39,795 nucleotides of DNA. It comes from an uncultured Bacilli bacterium. GTDB lineage: Bacteria; Bacillota_I; Bacilli_A; RF39; UBA660. Shown in pieces: positions 15,833 through 23,239 of the stretch (its first letter is position 1; the number at the start of each line of letters is the position of its first letter). Below the pieces are notes generated by a model. It made no database searches. It was given only the letters and a program-made list of their open reading frames with translations, and was not told the DNA's origin. The position numbers and the translations under genes are program-made. The stretch is taken from contig CANQTA010000009.1 of the NCBI GenBank assembly GCA_947626655.1, positions 1 to 39,795 on the forward strand. The letters run 5' to 3'.

Positions 15833-17617
15833 ATGTTAGAAGAAAAATTAAAACTAGTTCCTCATTTACCGGGTAGTTACCAAATGCGGGATAAAGATGG
15901 AATAGTTATTTATGTTGGTAAAGCTAAAGACCTTTATAAAAGAGTTAATAGCTATTTTAAAGGAACGGTCACTGGTAAAACAAGAAAAATGGTTTCTGAA
16001 GTAGTCGATTTTACTTATATTATTACTAGTAGTGAAACTGAAGCTTTTATTGCCGAAATTAATTTAATTAAAGAATATAACCCTAAATATAATATTTTAC
16101 TAAAAGACGATAAAAGTTATCCCTATATTGAATATATTAGTAAACCTTATCCTAAAGTTAAAGTAGCAAGATATTTAAACATTAAAAGAAAAGATAAAAA
16201 ATTAATTTTTGGTCCCTTTCCTAATGCCTATGCCGCTAGAAGAATTGTTAGATTAATAAATAGATTATATCCTTTAAAAAAATGTGAAGGTATGCCTAAA
16301 CAAGTCTGTTTATATTATCATATTGGGGAATGTTTAGGTTATTGTACTAAAAATATTGATAAAGATAAATTAACCCAAATGGAAAATGAAATATTAGGAT
16401 TCTTAAGAGGCAATGATAAAATTATAAAAGATAAATTAATGGAAAAAATTAATATTTATGCTGAAACTTTAAATTATGAAATGGCTAAAGAACTAACTGA
16501 TGAATTAAAATTTATGAATATAGTTTTAGCTAAACAAAAAGTTGAATTACATGATTTTATTAATCGCGATGTTATTGGTTATTATATTGATCAAGGCCAT
16601 ATTGGAATTAATATTTTATTTATTAGAAATAATAAATTAATTGGTAGTCATAATGAACTTTTAACAATTAAATTAGATGAAGTAGATGAACTTAATTATT
16701 ATATTATGAATTTTTATTTAAGACATGAAGTGCCTAAAGAAATATTAGTAAGTGGTATTCTGAATAAAGATTTATTACAAGATTTAATTAAATGTAATAT
16801 AGTAGAACCAGAAAAGGGTATTAAGAAAAAGTTACTTGATATGGCTAGTATTAATGCTAAAGTTTATTTAGAAAACGAAATAACACAAGCAATAAGAGAA
16901 GAAATGCGGACAACTGATGCCAATGAAGATTTGCGCAAACTTTTGAATTTACCTCATTTAAGAAGAATTGACTCTTTTGATAATTCTAATTTATTTGGAT
17001 CATTTTCAGTAAGTGGGATGGTCGTATTTAAAGAAGGTAAACCTTATAAAAAAGAATATCGTAAATATAAAGTTAGTGTTGATAAAAATGATGATTATAA
17101 TACTATGAAAGAAGTTATTTATCGGCGTTATTTTAGAGCCTTACTAGATAAAACTGAAATGCCAGATTTAATTATTGTTGATGGTGGTATTAATCAAATT
17201 AACGCTTGTTTAGATACTTTAAAGAGTTTAAATTTACATATTAAAGTGGTAGGATTAAAGAAAAATGATAAACACCGGACCAATGAATTGATTGATGGTG
17301 ATACTTACAATATAATACCATTAGATAAAGATAGTAATATTTTTCATTATTTAACTCGTATCCAAGATGAAGTTCATAGATTTACCATTACTTATCATAA
17401 AACTTTACGTAGTAAAGGAAGTATTAGTAGTATTTTAGATGAAATAGAGGGAATTGGTAATGTTAGAAAAAAAGAACTTATTAAAAAATATGGAAATTTA
17501 AATAATATTAAAGAGGCTAGTATTGAAGAATTAAGTACAATTATTCCAGAAAATATTGCTATTGAGTTAAAGAAATTTTTAATTTCCCGAGAGGAAGCTA
17601 AAAACTCTAAAAATTAA
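15833..17617 (+). CDS. uvrC: Excinuclease ABC subunit C
   Basis: A 594-aa nucleotide-excision-repair nuclease that makes both incisions around UvrB-marked lesions. The N-terminal GIY-YIG domain is seen in PGSYQMRDKDGIVIYVGKAKDL. A Cys-rich segment (KKCEGMPKQVCLYYHIGECLGYC) and a UvrB-binding UVR motif near residue 210 (YAETLNYEMAKELTDEL) follow. The C-terminal RNase H-like nuclease contains RIDSFDNSNLFGSFSVSGMVVF and LIIVDGG. Two helix-hairpin-helix motifs end the protein (IEGIGNVRKKELIKKYG). Length is normal. The start follows an extended -10 (TGTTATAAT) and GTAGGG. Confidence 0.97.
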   Translation: MLEEKLKLVPHLPGSYQMRDKDGIVIYVGKAKDLYKRVNSYFKGTVTGKTRKMVSEVVDFTYIITSSETEAFIAEINLIKEYNPKYNILLKDDKSYPYIEYISKPYPKVKVARYLNIKRKDKKLIFGPFPNAYAARRIVRLINRLYPLKKCEGMPKQVCLYYHIGECLGYCTKNIDKDKLTQMENEILGFLRGNDKIIKDKLMEKINIYAETLNYEMAKELTDELKFMNIVLAKQKVELHDFINRDVIGYYIDQGHIGINILFIRNNKLIGSHNELLTIKLDEVDELNYYIMNFYLRHEVPKEILVSGILNKDLLQDLIKCNIVEPEKGIKKKLLDMASINAKVYLENEITQAIREEMRTTDANEDLRKLLNLPHLRRIDSFDNSNLFGSFSVSGMVVFKEGKPYKKEYRKYKVSVDKNDDYNTMKEVIYRRYFRALLDKTEMPDLIIVDGGINQINACLDTLKSLNLHIKVVGLKKNDKHRTNELIDGDTYNIIPLDKDSNIFHYLTRIQDEVHRFTITYHKTLRSKGSISSILDEIEGIGNVRKKELIKKYGNLNNIKEASIEELSTIIPENIAIELKKFLISREEAKNSKN

Positions 17618-17627
17618 ATATTTTATA

Positions 17628-17656
17628 GTGCAAACTTCTAAATTTTAAGATATAAT
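17628..17656 (+). promoter_or_regulatory. tRNA-Thr promoter
   Basis: GTGCAA, a 17-bp spacer and TATAAT lie just after uvrC and about 25 bases before the tRNA. A perfect 8-bp hairpin (ATGAACTT / AAGTTCAT, 17661-17679) separates the two and may aid 5' processing. Confidence 0.5.
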
Positions 17657-17681
17657 TAGTATGAACTTCAAAAGTTCATGT

Positions 17682-17755
17682 GCTGAATTAGTTTAATGGT
17701 AGAACAAGGCACTCGTAATGCTTAGATGCAAGTTCGATTCTTACATTCAGCACCA
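17682..17755 (+). tRNA. tRNA-Thr (CGT anticodon)
   Basis: The acceptor GCTGAAT pairs fully with ATTCAGC, with discriminator A and encoded CCA. The anticodon stem AGGCA/TGCTT holds the loop CTCGTAA, giving CGT (reads ACG). The D and T arms are recognisable (TTCGATT loop), but the T stem has one C-A mismatch and the variable region is 4 nt. It is slightly degenerate for a main tRNA, as expected of a minor isoacceptor. It borders an integrase remnant, a classic integration setting. Confidence 0.85.
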
Positions 17756-17766
17756 TAATGTCTTTT

Positions 17767-17789
17767 AACCCGTATTTATGCGGGTTTTT
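17767..17789 (+). terminator. tRNA-Thr terminator
   Basis: AACCCG and CGGGTT pair around an 8-nt loop, followed by TTTTTA, 12 bases past the CCA end. Confidence 0.7.
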
Positions 17790-17805
17790 ATAATATAAAA
17801 TTTTA

Positions 17806-17827
17806 TTACGTAGCATTTACGTAGCAT
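17806..17827. repeat. Tandem 11-bp repeat next to integrase remnant
   Basis: TTACGTAGCAT occurs twice without spacing between the tRNA-Thr terminator and the 3' end of the integrase remnant. Short direct repeats here are typical of integrase arm-binding sites at an element end. Confidence 0.45.
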
Positions 17828-17836
17828 TTTTCCTTT

Positions 17837-18043
17837 CTATTTTATTAATTCTCTTGATTTCTCGTTGTATTTTGTTTCGTATGGATGAGCATAAGTAGCT
17901 TTTATAACATCTACAGTATCACCCAACCTTTCTGCTATTATTTCATAAACAATTTCACGTGCAATGCCTTCTTCAATTCCTTTATTTAGTAAATACGAAG
18001 CATGACTATGCCTTCCAAATCCATGATGTGTTAAATTATTTAT
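17837..18043 (-). pseudogene. Tyrosine recombinase (integrase) C-terminal remnant
   Basis: The minus strand encodes about 67 residues: HHGFGRHSHASYLLNKGIE, then IAERLGDTVDVIKATYAHPYE and a Lys-rich end at TAG. This matches the HxxR...H/W...Y part of phage-type integrases (family pattern HDLRHSHAS..ERLGH...T..TYSHLY). The conserved H-x-x-R box is distorted (an extra residue before RHSHAS), ERLGH has become ERLGD, and a stop lies just upstream. The N-terminal and most of the catalytic domain are missing. The gene is dead and marks an old integration beside tRNA-Thr. Confidence 0.8.
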
Positions 18044-18068
18044 TTTTTATTTTACCAAAAATTTAATA

Positions 18069-18437
18069 TTATTCTATCATTACATTTTTGATAAACTTAT
18101 TAACTTTAGTTATAATCAAGTTAATATGTGAAACATCTAAAGTAACATTATAAGATTTAATTAATCTTTGTATTGATATTGTTCTAATTTGATCCAATAA
18201 TGCAATTGAATCAGTTTTATCAATATAAATTAAATTTTGATATTTTAACTCATTATGATTACGATTTTTAAATGCTTCAATGTTTTTAAAATGTTTTTCT
18301 TTTGGACTTGTAAGAGGTATGCAAAATACCATATTCTTTACTTTAGGAATAGTAAATATTATACCTAAATGTATATTATTTATTTCTGAACCTCTATTTC
18401 CTTTAAAATTTATATAATATATTTCTCCATTTTTCAT
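18069..18437 (-). CDS. Putative type III toxin-antitoxin toxin (ToxN/CptN-like, PemK fold)
   Basis: A 122-aa protein with the PemK/MazF/ToxN-like pattern. GEIYYINFKG is the first strand; GSEINNIHLGIIFTIP and MVFCIPLTSPKEKHFKN follow, the latter strongly recalling the PLTSPK..H segment of ToxN endoribonucleases. Next comes KYQNLIYIDKTDSIALLDQIRTIS, then a C-terminal helix. Known ToxN-class toxins cleave RNA and are held inactive by repeated RNA pseudoknots encoded upstream. Here the upstream region (minus strand) has a promoter, two structured repeats and a terminator before the gene, the type III layout. AGGAGG precedes the ATG at ideal spacing. At 122 residues it is shorter than ToxN (about 170). 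No protein antitoxin gene is adjacent. A plain MazF-like toxin is the alternative. Confidence 0.75.
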   Translation of the reverse strand: MKNGEIYYINFKGNRGSEINNIHLGIIFTIPKVKNMVFCIPLTSPKEKHFKNIEAFKNRNHNELKYQNLIYIDKTDSIALLDQIRTISIQRLIKSYNVTLDVSHINLIITKVNKFIKNVMIE

Positions 18438-18457
18438 AAATTACCTCCTAACAATTG

Positions 18458-18484
18458 AAAAAGGAACCCTAATAATAGAGTTCC
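18458..18484 (-). terminator. Terminator between antitoxin RNA repeats and toxin gene
   Basis: On the minus strand GGAACTC and GGGTTCC pair (one G-U) around an 8-nt loop, followed by TTTTTC. In type III systems a leaky terminator in this place sets the RNA-to-toxin ratio. Confidence 0.75.
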
Positions 18485-18489
18485 TTAAA

Positions 18490-18612
18490 CAGTGAATAGA
18501 CTAATATGTTCCTCGAGTTTTCTCTTCACAACGCTATTCTTGATGTTATAATTAGACTGACTAATATGTTCCTCGAACAAAATTCTTCACAACGCAGTCA
18601 ATTACAACTTGT
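18490..18612 (-). ncRNA. Candidate type III antitoxin RNA: two structured repeats
   Basis: Two copies of a ~36-nt core lie 60 bases apart. On the minus strand both contain GCGTTGTGAAGA, a 7-8 nt variable middle, and CGAGGAACATATTAGTC. Each core is closed by its own stem of different sequence: GAATAG/CTATTC for one and GACTG/CAGTC (extendable with AATT) for the other, so pairing is kept while sequence changes. This is the form of a processed antitoxin RNA. The unit follows a promoter and precedes a terminator and a ToxN-like gene. Exact ends, pseudoknot pairs and cleavage sites cannot be set by eye. Confidence 0.7.
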
Positions 18613-18618
18613 GATAAT

Positions 18619-18647
18619 ATATTACCACAATTTTGATAGAAAATCAA
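18619..18647 (-). promoter_or_regulatory. Promoter of the antitoxin RNA / toxin unit
   Basis: On the minus strand TTGATT, a 17-bp spacer and TAATAT lie about 12-20 bases before the first RNA repeat. Confidence 0.6.
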
Positions 18648-18713
18648 TGATTTTGATTTTCCTAACTCTATTATATGCAAATTTAAATAAAATATATATT
18701 TTATTAACCATTA

Positions 18714-18941
18714 TTATTTTACTCTATCTAATTTTTCTTTAATTCCATCGTGTCCAGAGCACATACCCCTATAATTATCTTTACTTGAATCATCTTGATA
18801 AGAAATAGTTCCGTCATTACAAATAGCTTTTAATGGCAAATTTTGATTTTCATCACTAGTATCTTTATTGTTAGTAGTTTTATCTTTTGAATTATTATTT
18901 GTTGTATTTGTAGTAGTTTTATCAGTGGTTTTGTCAGAAAG
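18714..18941 (-). pseudogene. 5'-truncated DUF3761-like secreted protein remnant
   Basis: The minus-strand frame has no start codon of its own: it opens just after a TAA. It encodes a Thr/Asn/Lys-rich linker (DKTTDKTTTNTTNNNSKDKTT) and a C-terminal domain with LKAICNDGTISYQDDSS and RGMCSGHDGI. The CxDGtxS...CSgHxG pattern is that of DUF3761, usually the end of a small lipoprotein or secreted protein. The signal sequence and promoter are missing, so it is probably a remnant. It lies upstream of and in the same direction as the toxin-antitoxin unit, whose promoter starts downstream of it. Confidence 0.6.
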
Positions 18942-19057
18942 TTATTGCTATTTGCACGAGAAAATGGTATAACCTAACCTCTATTTTGTGTCAATAGAGT
19001 AGAATTTTTGTAAATAAATTTTGTACATATTTTGTAAACATTTTACATATAATATAA

Positions 19058-19086
19058 TTGACAAATGCTAAACTTTGTGTTAGTAT
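19058..19086 (+). promoter_or_regulatory. Strong promoter of the small RNA
   Basis: Consensus TTGACA, an exact 17-bp spacer and TAGTAT at -10 on the plus strand. No protein gene follows on this strand; the structured segment 19093-19158 does. Confidence 0.7.
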
Positions 19087-19092
19087 TTAGTC

Positions 19093-19158
19093 ATGGAAGC
19101 GAATGCTTCGGGGTACGTTGTATAGCGTACGAGAGAAGATGGTTTTAACCGTCTTTTT
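19093..19158 (+). ncRNA. Small structured RNA, three hairpins, next to DUF3800 gene
   Basis: About 65 nt follow the promoter. Hairpin 1 is GAAGC-GAAT-GCTTC (19096-19109). Hairpin 2 is GTACG/CGTAC, extendable to 7 bp by U-G and U-A (19113-19130). Hairpin 3 is an 8-9 bp stem with loop TTTA (19136-19155) ending in a T tract, i.e. an intrinsic terminator. No ORF fits. Its 3' end overlaps the 3' end of the convergent DUF3800 gene by about 14 bases. Several structured RNA classes named DUF3800-I and onward have been described next to DUF3800 genes; whether this is one of them I cannot say. Confidence 0.65.
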
Positions 19159-20002
19159 CTTTTGGAAAAATCTTTATTCCTTTATTTTCAAATTTAGGAT
19201 AACATACTATTTTGTCTTTTATCGCATTAAAAGCTAAATTTTCTTTTTTATATTTTATATATTGATGAATTGGATATGAAAATAAATCAGCTATTTCTAA
19301 CCCACAAAACGTAGAAGAATGACCACCATACCATTTGGGATTAAAATAAACACCTACAATTTTTTCTTCTAACTCTTTGGTAGAAATTTTATCTCTTCCT
19401 TTGTTATGAATAACGTCATAGATGTGTTTTAATAATTCTTTATCATCTTGTTTGCCCCTTGATTCTAACATTATAATTCCTTTTTTGTTATTTTTGGTAG
19501 CATAAATATATCTTCCTAATAATAAATCAAAACCTTTTTCATAAACATTTTCTAAATATCCTTGCCTAATAAATTCTTCAAGATTAATATTTATCGAAAT
19601 TATCTTGCAATCAATATTTATAAGCACATCACTTAAATCTTTAAGAAAATTACTATGATTGATAACACTATCATTAAACGCACCGTCATGTCTTCTAATA
19701 TCTCTAGAATGGAAACAAACATATCTTGTATCATTATGTTTGGTATCATTGTAAAAACCATTATTCCAATATTTCGATTTTAATTTTCTTATATCATTTC
19801 TCATTTTTGAATAATTTGCCTTTTCAAAAATGCAGCCTGTAATTGTAAAATATTTGTCATCTAAATTAATAGGAATATTATTAGTTATTTTTTTAAATAT
19901 ATCAGTGATTTTTCCACCATTTCCATTTTCATCAACGAACATTACATAATCAATTCCAATATTCCAATTTTTTATTTTTTGTGGATGTTCATACCAACTC
20001 AT
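19145..20002 (-). CDS. DUF3800 domain protein
   Basis: A 285-aa protein with the DUF3800 layout. The N-terminal acidic motif is VMFVDENGNGG (family DESG), followed by a long strand-helix core including CFHSRDIRRHDGAF and KGIIMLESRGKQDD. The C-terminal acidic motif is FCGLEIADLFSYPIHQY (family LQ.ADL.a). The fold is thought to be RNase H-like, so a metal-dependent nuclease is plausible, but no activity is established for this group. The ATG at 20002 is preferred to the upstream GTG at 20011, which lies inside the AGAGGTG ribosome site. The gene sits in the accessory island and is convergent with a small structured RNA. Confidence 0.8.
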   Translation of the reverse strand: MSWYEHPQKIKNWNIGIDYVMFVDENGNGGKITDIFKKITNNIPINLDDKYFTITGCIFEKANYSKMRNDIRKLKSKYWNNGFYNDTKHNDTRYVCFHSRDIRRHDGAFNDSVINHSNFLKDLSDVLINIDCKIISININLEEFIRQGYLENVYEKGFDLLLGRYIYATKNNKKGIIMLESRGKQDDKELLKHIYDVIHNKGRDKISTKELEEKIVGVYFNPKWYGGHSSTFCGLEIADLFSYPIHQYIKYKKENLAFNAIKDKIVCYPKFENKGIKIFPKEKDG

Positions 20003-20034
20003 TCTTTTCACCTCTAATTTTAATATTATTTTTT

Positions 20035-20136
20035 TTATTTTAAATCATGATTAGCAATATCTAGGATATTTTTAAGTTTTTTTAAATCTTCATTATTTAT
20101 CAAAAAGTTAAATACATTGTCATCTATCTCAACCAA
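20035..20136 (-). other. Short open segment upstream of DUF3800, 33 codons, doubtful
   Basis: A minus-strand open stretch ends at TAA 32 bases before the DUF3800 start. From a TTG at 20136 it reads VEIDDNVFNFLINN then EDLKKLKNILDIANHDLK, which has the composition of real protein rather than random AT-rich sequence. There is no convincing ribosome site and the frame is closed shortly upstream. It may be the tail of a lost gene or a leader ORF. The rest of 20012-20347 holds only the promoter listed next. Confidence 0.2.
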
Positions 20137-20188
20137 TGTCTGCTTTAATATTTAAATTTTTTATTCTTATCCCCTTGTTTTCAACAAT

Positions 20189-20218
20189 ATTATAGCAATT
20201 GAAGAAAAAAAAAATCAA
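20189..20218 (-). promoter_or_regulatory. Candidate promoter for DUF3800
   Basis: On the minus strand TTGATT, an 18-bp T-rich spacer and TATAAT. About 190 bases separate it from the DUF3800 start. Confidence 0.45.
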
Positions 20219-20347
20219 CCAAAAACTCAAAAAATTGAATTTTATGCCGGCTTCAAATATTTTAAGTGATATACTAAAATTACTCTAATAGTATTTCAAT
20301 TTTAAAAAAAATATTATAATATATAATCAATAAGGAGAAGATATAAA

Positions 20348-21337
20348 ATGGTTAATTTGAAACATGAACTTACCGTAGATGATTTAATTGTGGAGTATAT
20401 GATATGTAAAGTTATTAACGGATATGAACCCCAATTTTCAACATATGAATTTATGAATTTTTTATATTTTTTTACTAGTAAAATGCCAGTTAAAGATATA
20501 TTATATGATAGTCAAAAATTATTTCAAAGATTTTTTGAAAGAAAATCAGCAAGTGATTGGTCTAGAATTATAGATTGGAAGACACATGAAAAAGAAATTA
20601 CTCCTCATATGAATATAATATATAATGGAGAAGTTGATAATTATATTATAAAAGCTAATTATAGATTAAGTGATTATGATAAAAGCATTATCAATACTTA
20701 TTTTATGGATAATGGCATGAGTAAATTTGATAATTTTAAAGGAACTGCTGCCAAAATCAGAAGTATTATTTGTGAATATCTAGCTAAGCAACCAAAAAGA
20801 AAAATAGATGAAAACACTAACATTGATGATACTTTTTTAATAGTAGGCAAGTATATTACTGCCGAAATAATTAGAAATATTTGGAATAATTATATAAATA
20901 ATCAAATTAAAAATCATAAATGGCCAGAACAATGTCGAGATATTGATAAATATTTATTTGAAATAGATTTAGCTGAAATTATTGGTCTTAAATCAATAAA
21001 AAAAGAATTATTAGATTTTTATGAAGTGATTTCAAGAAGAATCGCCATTTTATATCAACAAGATAAAAACTTAAAAATTAGTAATTGTAGTGGAGGGTAC
21101 TTAGCCAGAGCAAATTATGAATTATTAATAAGTGGTTATCAAGAAATATTTGGAATAGCTTTTGGCAAATATAAAAATTCATTAAATATAGATTTAGAAT
21201 CATCAACATTTAAAGAAAGTTATGAACTCGAAGGTTTGTATATGTGGGATGAAGATCCTATTGTTAAAACTACAACTTATCAAATTGGTAATGACAAAAC
21301 AAAAAAATTAGTAAGAACTTTAGATAAAAATATTTAA
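20348..21337 (+). CDS. Conserved-looking protein of unknown function (329 aa)
   Basis: I do not recognise a named domain. The protein is soluble, with no signal peptide or membrane segment, and has many aromatic residues (e.g. YEFMNFLYFFTSKM, FQRFFERK, IRNIWNNYINNQIKNHKWP). Three possible parts are visible: residues ~1-115 (LTVDDLIVEYMICKV to SDYDKSIINTYFM), a charged middle ~135-215, and a C-terminal helical part ending in a Lys-rich tail. AAGGAG precedes the ATG by 10 nt. It stands alone at the end of the accessory island, with spacing on both sides that suggests its own transcript. Homologues may exist in other low-GC gut bacteria, but no function can be given. Confidence 0.6.
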   Translation: MVNLKHELTVDDLIVEYMICKVINGYEPQFSTYEFMNFLYFFTSKMPVKDILYDSQKLFQRFFERKSASDWSRIIDWKTHEKEITPHMNIIYNGEVDNYIIKANYRLSDYDKSIINTYFMDNGMSKFDNFKGTAAKIRSIICEYLAKQPKRKIDENTNIDDTFLIVGKYITAEIIRNIWNNYINNQIKNHKWPEQCRDIDKYLFEIDLAEIIGLKSIKKELLDFYEVISRRIAILYQQDKNLKISNCSGGYLARANYELLISGYQEIFGIAFGKYKNSLNIDLESSTFKESYELEGLYMWDEDPIVKTTTYQIGNDKTKKLVRTLDKNI

Positions 21338-21406
21338 ATATTAAGTTTATAGTTAATTAATGATTTATTACTAAAAAATTATAAATTTTTTTTAGGAGAT
21401 GATATT

Positions 21407-21898
21407 TTGAAACCCATAATTAGAAAAAGAAAAATCGAAGATTCAAATGAATTAGCCCATTCCATCGCTCTTGTTTGGAATACTACTTATCAAGGAATTG
21501 TAGATGATGATTTTTTAAAAAACTTATTAGCTAATGAAAGTAGAAATGCCGAAAGATTAAAAAATAATATAAATGATCAGCCAAATTATTATGTTTTAGT
21601 ATTAAAAGAAAAAATAATTGGTTGGATTTATTATACTTTAGACAGTGATAAATATGCAAATGCTGCCGAAATACACTCTTTATACATTCTAAAAGAATAT
21701 CAAGGAAATGGCTATGGCAAATTGTTATATAATTATGCTTTAAATAATATTAAAAAACAAGGAATTAAAAAATTAATAATTGGCTGTCTAGATGGTAATC
21801 CTGCTAATAATTTTTACAAGCATCTTGGTGGACAGTATATAGGTAACCAATTATTTAGGGAAAAATATAAAGAAAATATATATTTATTTGCATTATAA
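21407..21898 (+). CDS. GNAT family N-acetyltransferase
   Basis: A 163-aa single-domain GNAT enzyme that moves an acetyl group from acetyl-CoA to an amine. The N-terminal part (IRKRKIEDSNELAHSIALVWNTTYQGIVDDDFL) is like RimI/YobR-type members. The acetyl-CoA loop is IHSLYILKEYQGNGYGKLLYNYAL (Q-x-x-G-x-G/A with GNGYGK). The last strand is KLIIGCLDGNPANNFYKHLGGQ. The start is TTG with GGAG 8 nt upstream; the embedded ATG is out of frame. Substrate is unknown. Confidence 0.87.
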   Translation: MKPIIRKRKIEDSNELAHSIALVWNTTYQGIVDDDFLKNLLANESRNAERLKNNINDQPNYYVLVLKEKIIGWIYYTLDSDKYANAAEIHSLYILKEYQGNGYGKLLYNYALNNIKKQGIKKLIIGCLDGNPANNFYKHLGGQYIGNQLFREKYKENIYLFAL

Positions 21899-22033
21899 AA
21901 GTTAAAATTATTTTGAAAATAATAAATTTGAAAATAATAAAATATAAAAAACTTTTAATTCTCTCATAAATATTGAACTATACTTCTAAAAGAAATAATG
22001 CTATAATAAATAAGCAGTTAAGGGGAAATGGTT

Positions 22034-23164
22034 ATGAAAAAGAAAATTTTAGCATATGTAATAAGTATTGTTTCATTACTATCAGCATCATCTTGTGTAA
22101 AAGCGGCGGAGAATATTAGTTGGGAAGAAGATAATAGTATTATTGAAAGTCAAGAAGATAATCAAAATGTTGCTAAAAGTAATGAAAAAGAAGAATTAGT
22201 AGATGATGATTTATTAATAATTGCAGAAGAAGTTCCAGAACCCATCAAAAGTAGTATCACAATAAGTGCTGTCGGTGATTGTACTTTAGGAAGAGATGAT
22301 CGTGGAGATTATTACTATTCATTACCTTATTTTTTAGAAGTTAATAATAATGATTATAGTTACTTTTTTAAGGGTGTTTATGATATTTTGAATAAAGATG
22401 ATTTAACAATTGCTAATTTAGAATCTCCATTAACTGATGCAACTGTTAGAGCCCAAAAGAAGTTTACCTTTAAAGGTCCAAGTGATTATACTAATATTTT
22501 AATAAATGGTAGTGTAGAAGCTGTTAATTTAGCTAACAATCATACTTATGATTATTTAGAAGCAGGATATAATGATACATTAAATACTTTAAAAGAAAGT
22601 CCCTTATTATATTTTGGTAATGGTATTTATAGCATTAAAGAAATTAATGGTAAAAAAATTGGCATGTGTGGCATCCAAGGTTGGAGTCAAGAAAGTGCTT
22701 GTGCTGATATAGATGCTGCTAGCCTTTATTTTGCCGAAAATAATTGTGATTTAAAAATTTATACTTTTCATTGGGGCATTGAAAGAGAATATCAACAAAA
22801 TTATATTCAAGAAAACATTGCTCATTATGCAATAGATAAAGGTGCTGATTTAGTATTAGGCCATCATCCTCATGTTTTACAAGGAATTGAAGAATATAAT
22901 GGTAAATATATAGTTTATTCTTTAGGAAATTTTGTTTTTGGCGGTAATAAAAATCCTGGTGATAAAGATACGATGATTTTTCAAATAACCTTTAATTATG
23001 AAGATGGCATTTTAACTGAGCCTTTAGTTAATATTATTCCAGCCTCTTTATCTAGTACCAATGCTTATAATGATTATCAACCCCAAATTCTAGATGGTGA
23101 TGAAAAAGCCAGAGTATTAAAGAAAATCCTAAATTCCAGCACTAATTTTACTTACGAAGATTAA
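22034..23164 (+). CDS. CapA family poly-gamma-glutamate synthesis-type phosphoesterase
   Basis: A 376-aa exported protein. The signal peptide covers residues ~1-25 (KKKILAYVISIVSLLSASSCVKA; the Cys could be lipidated, although the lipobox is poor). An acidic linker comes before a metallophosphatase-like CapA domain: SAVGDCTLGRDD, DLTIANLESPLTD, FTFKGP, NLANNHTYDY, YTFHWGIEREY, GADLVLGHHPHVLQGIE and YSLGNFVFGG. CapA proteins act in capsule or poly-gamma-glutamate anchoring and synthesis outside the cell. The capBC partners are absent here, so the substrate may be another surface polymer. The ATG at 22034 is chosen over 22028 because AGGGG is then 8 nt away. Confidence 0.87.
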   Translation: MKKKILAYVISIVSLLSASSCVKAAENISWEEDNSIIESQEDNQNVAKSNEKEELVDDDLLIIAEEVPEPIKSSITISAVGDCTLGRDDRGDYYYSLPYFLEVNNNDYSYFFKGVYDILNKDDLTIANLESPLTDATVRAQKKFTFKGPSDYTNILINGSVEAVNLANNHTYDYLEAGYNDTLNTLKESPLLYFGNGIYSIKEINGKKIGMCGIQGWSQESACADIDAASLYFAENNCDLKIYTFHWGIEREYQQNYIQENIAHYAIDKGADLVLGHHPHVLQGIEEYNGKYIVYSLGNFVFGGNKNPGDKDTMIFQITFNYEDGILTEPLVNIIPASLSSTNAYNDYQPQILDGDEKARVLKKILNSSTNFTYED

Positions 23165-23239
23165 TTAAAATTATTATTTAATATTGATTATGTTTTTAAA
23201 ACGTTTTATAATTCTATTATAGAAAGTAGTGGGTTATAA

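Noticed and set aside
18494-18599. The two repeats with a 60-base pitch as a mini CRISPR array
   Set aside because: Only two units, the 'spacer' is mostly the closing stems, the core itself varies in the middle, no cas genes are present, and a promoter, terminator and toxin gene fit a type III antitoxin RNA much better.
18506-18742. 78-codon plus-strand ORF across the antitoxin RNA region
   Set aside because: It runs antisense through the RNA repeats, promoter and DUF3761 remnant. Its hydrophobic second half comes from AT-rich DNA, and it has no Shine-Dalgarno.
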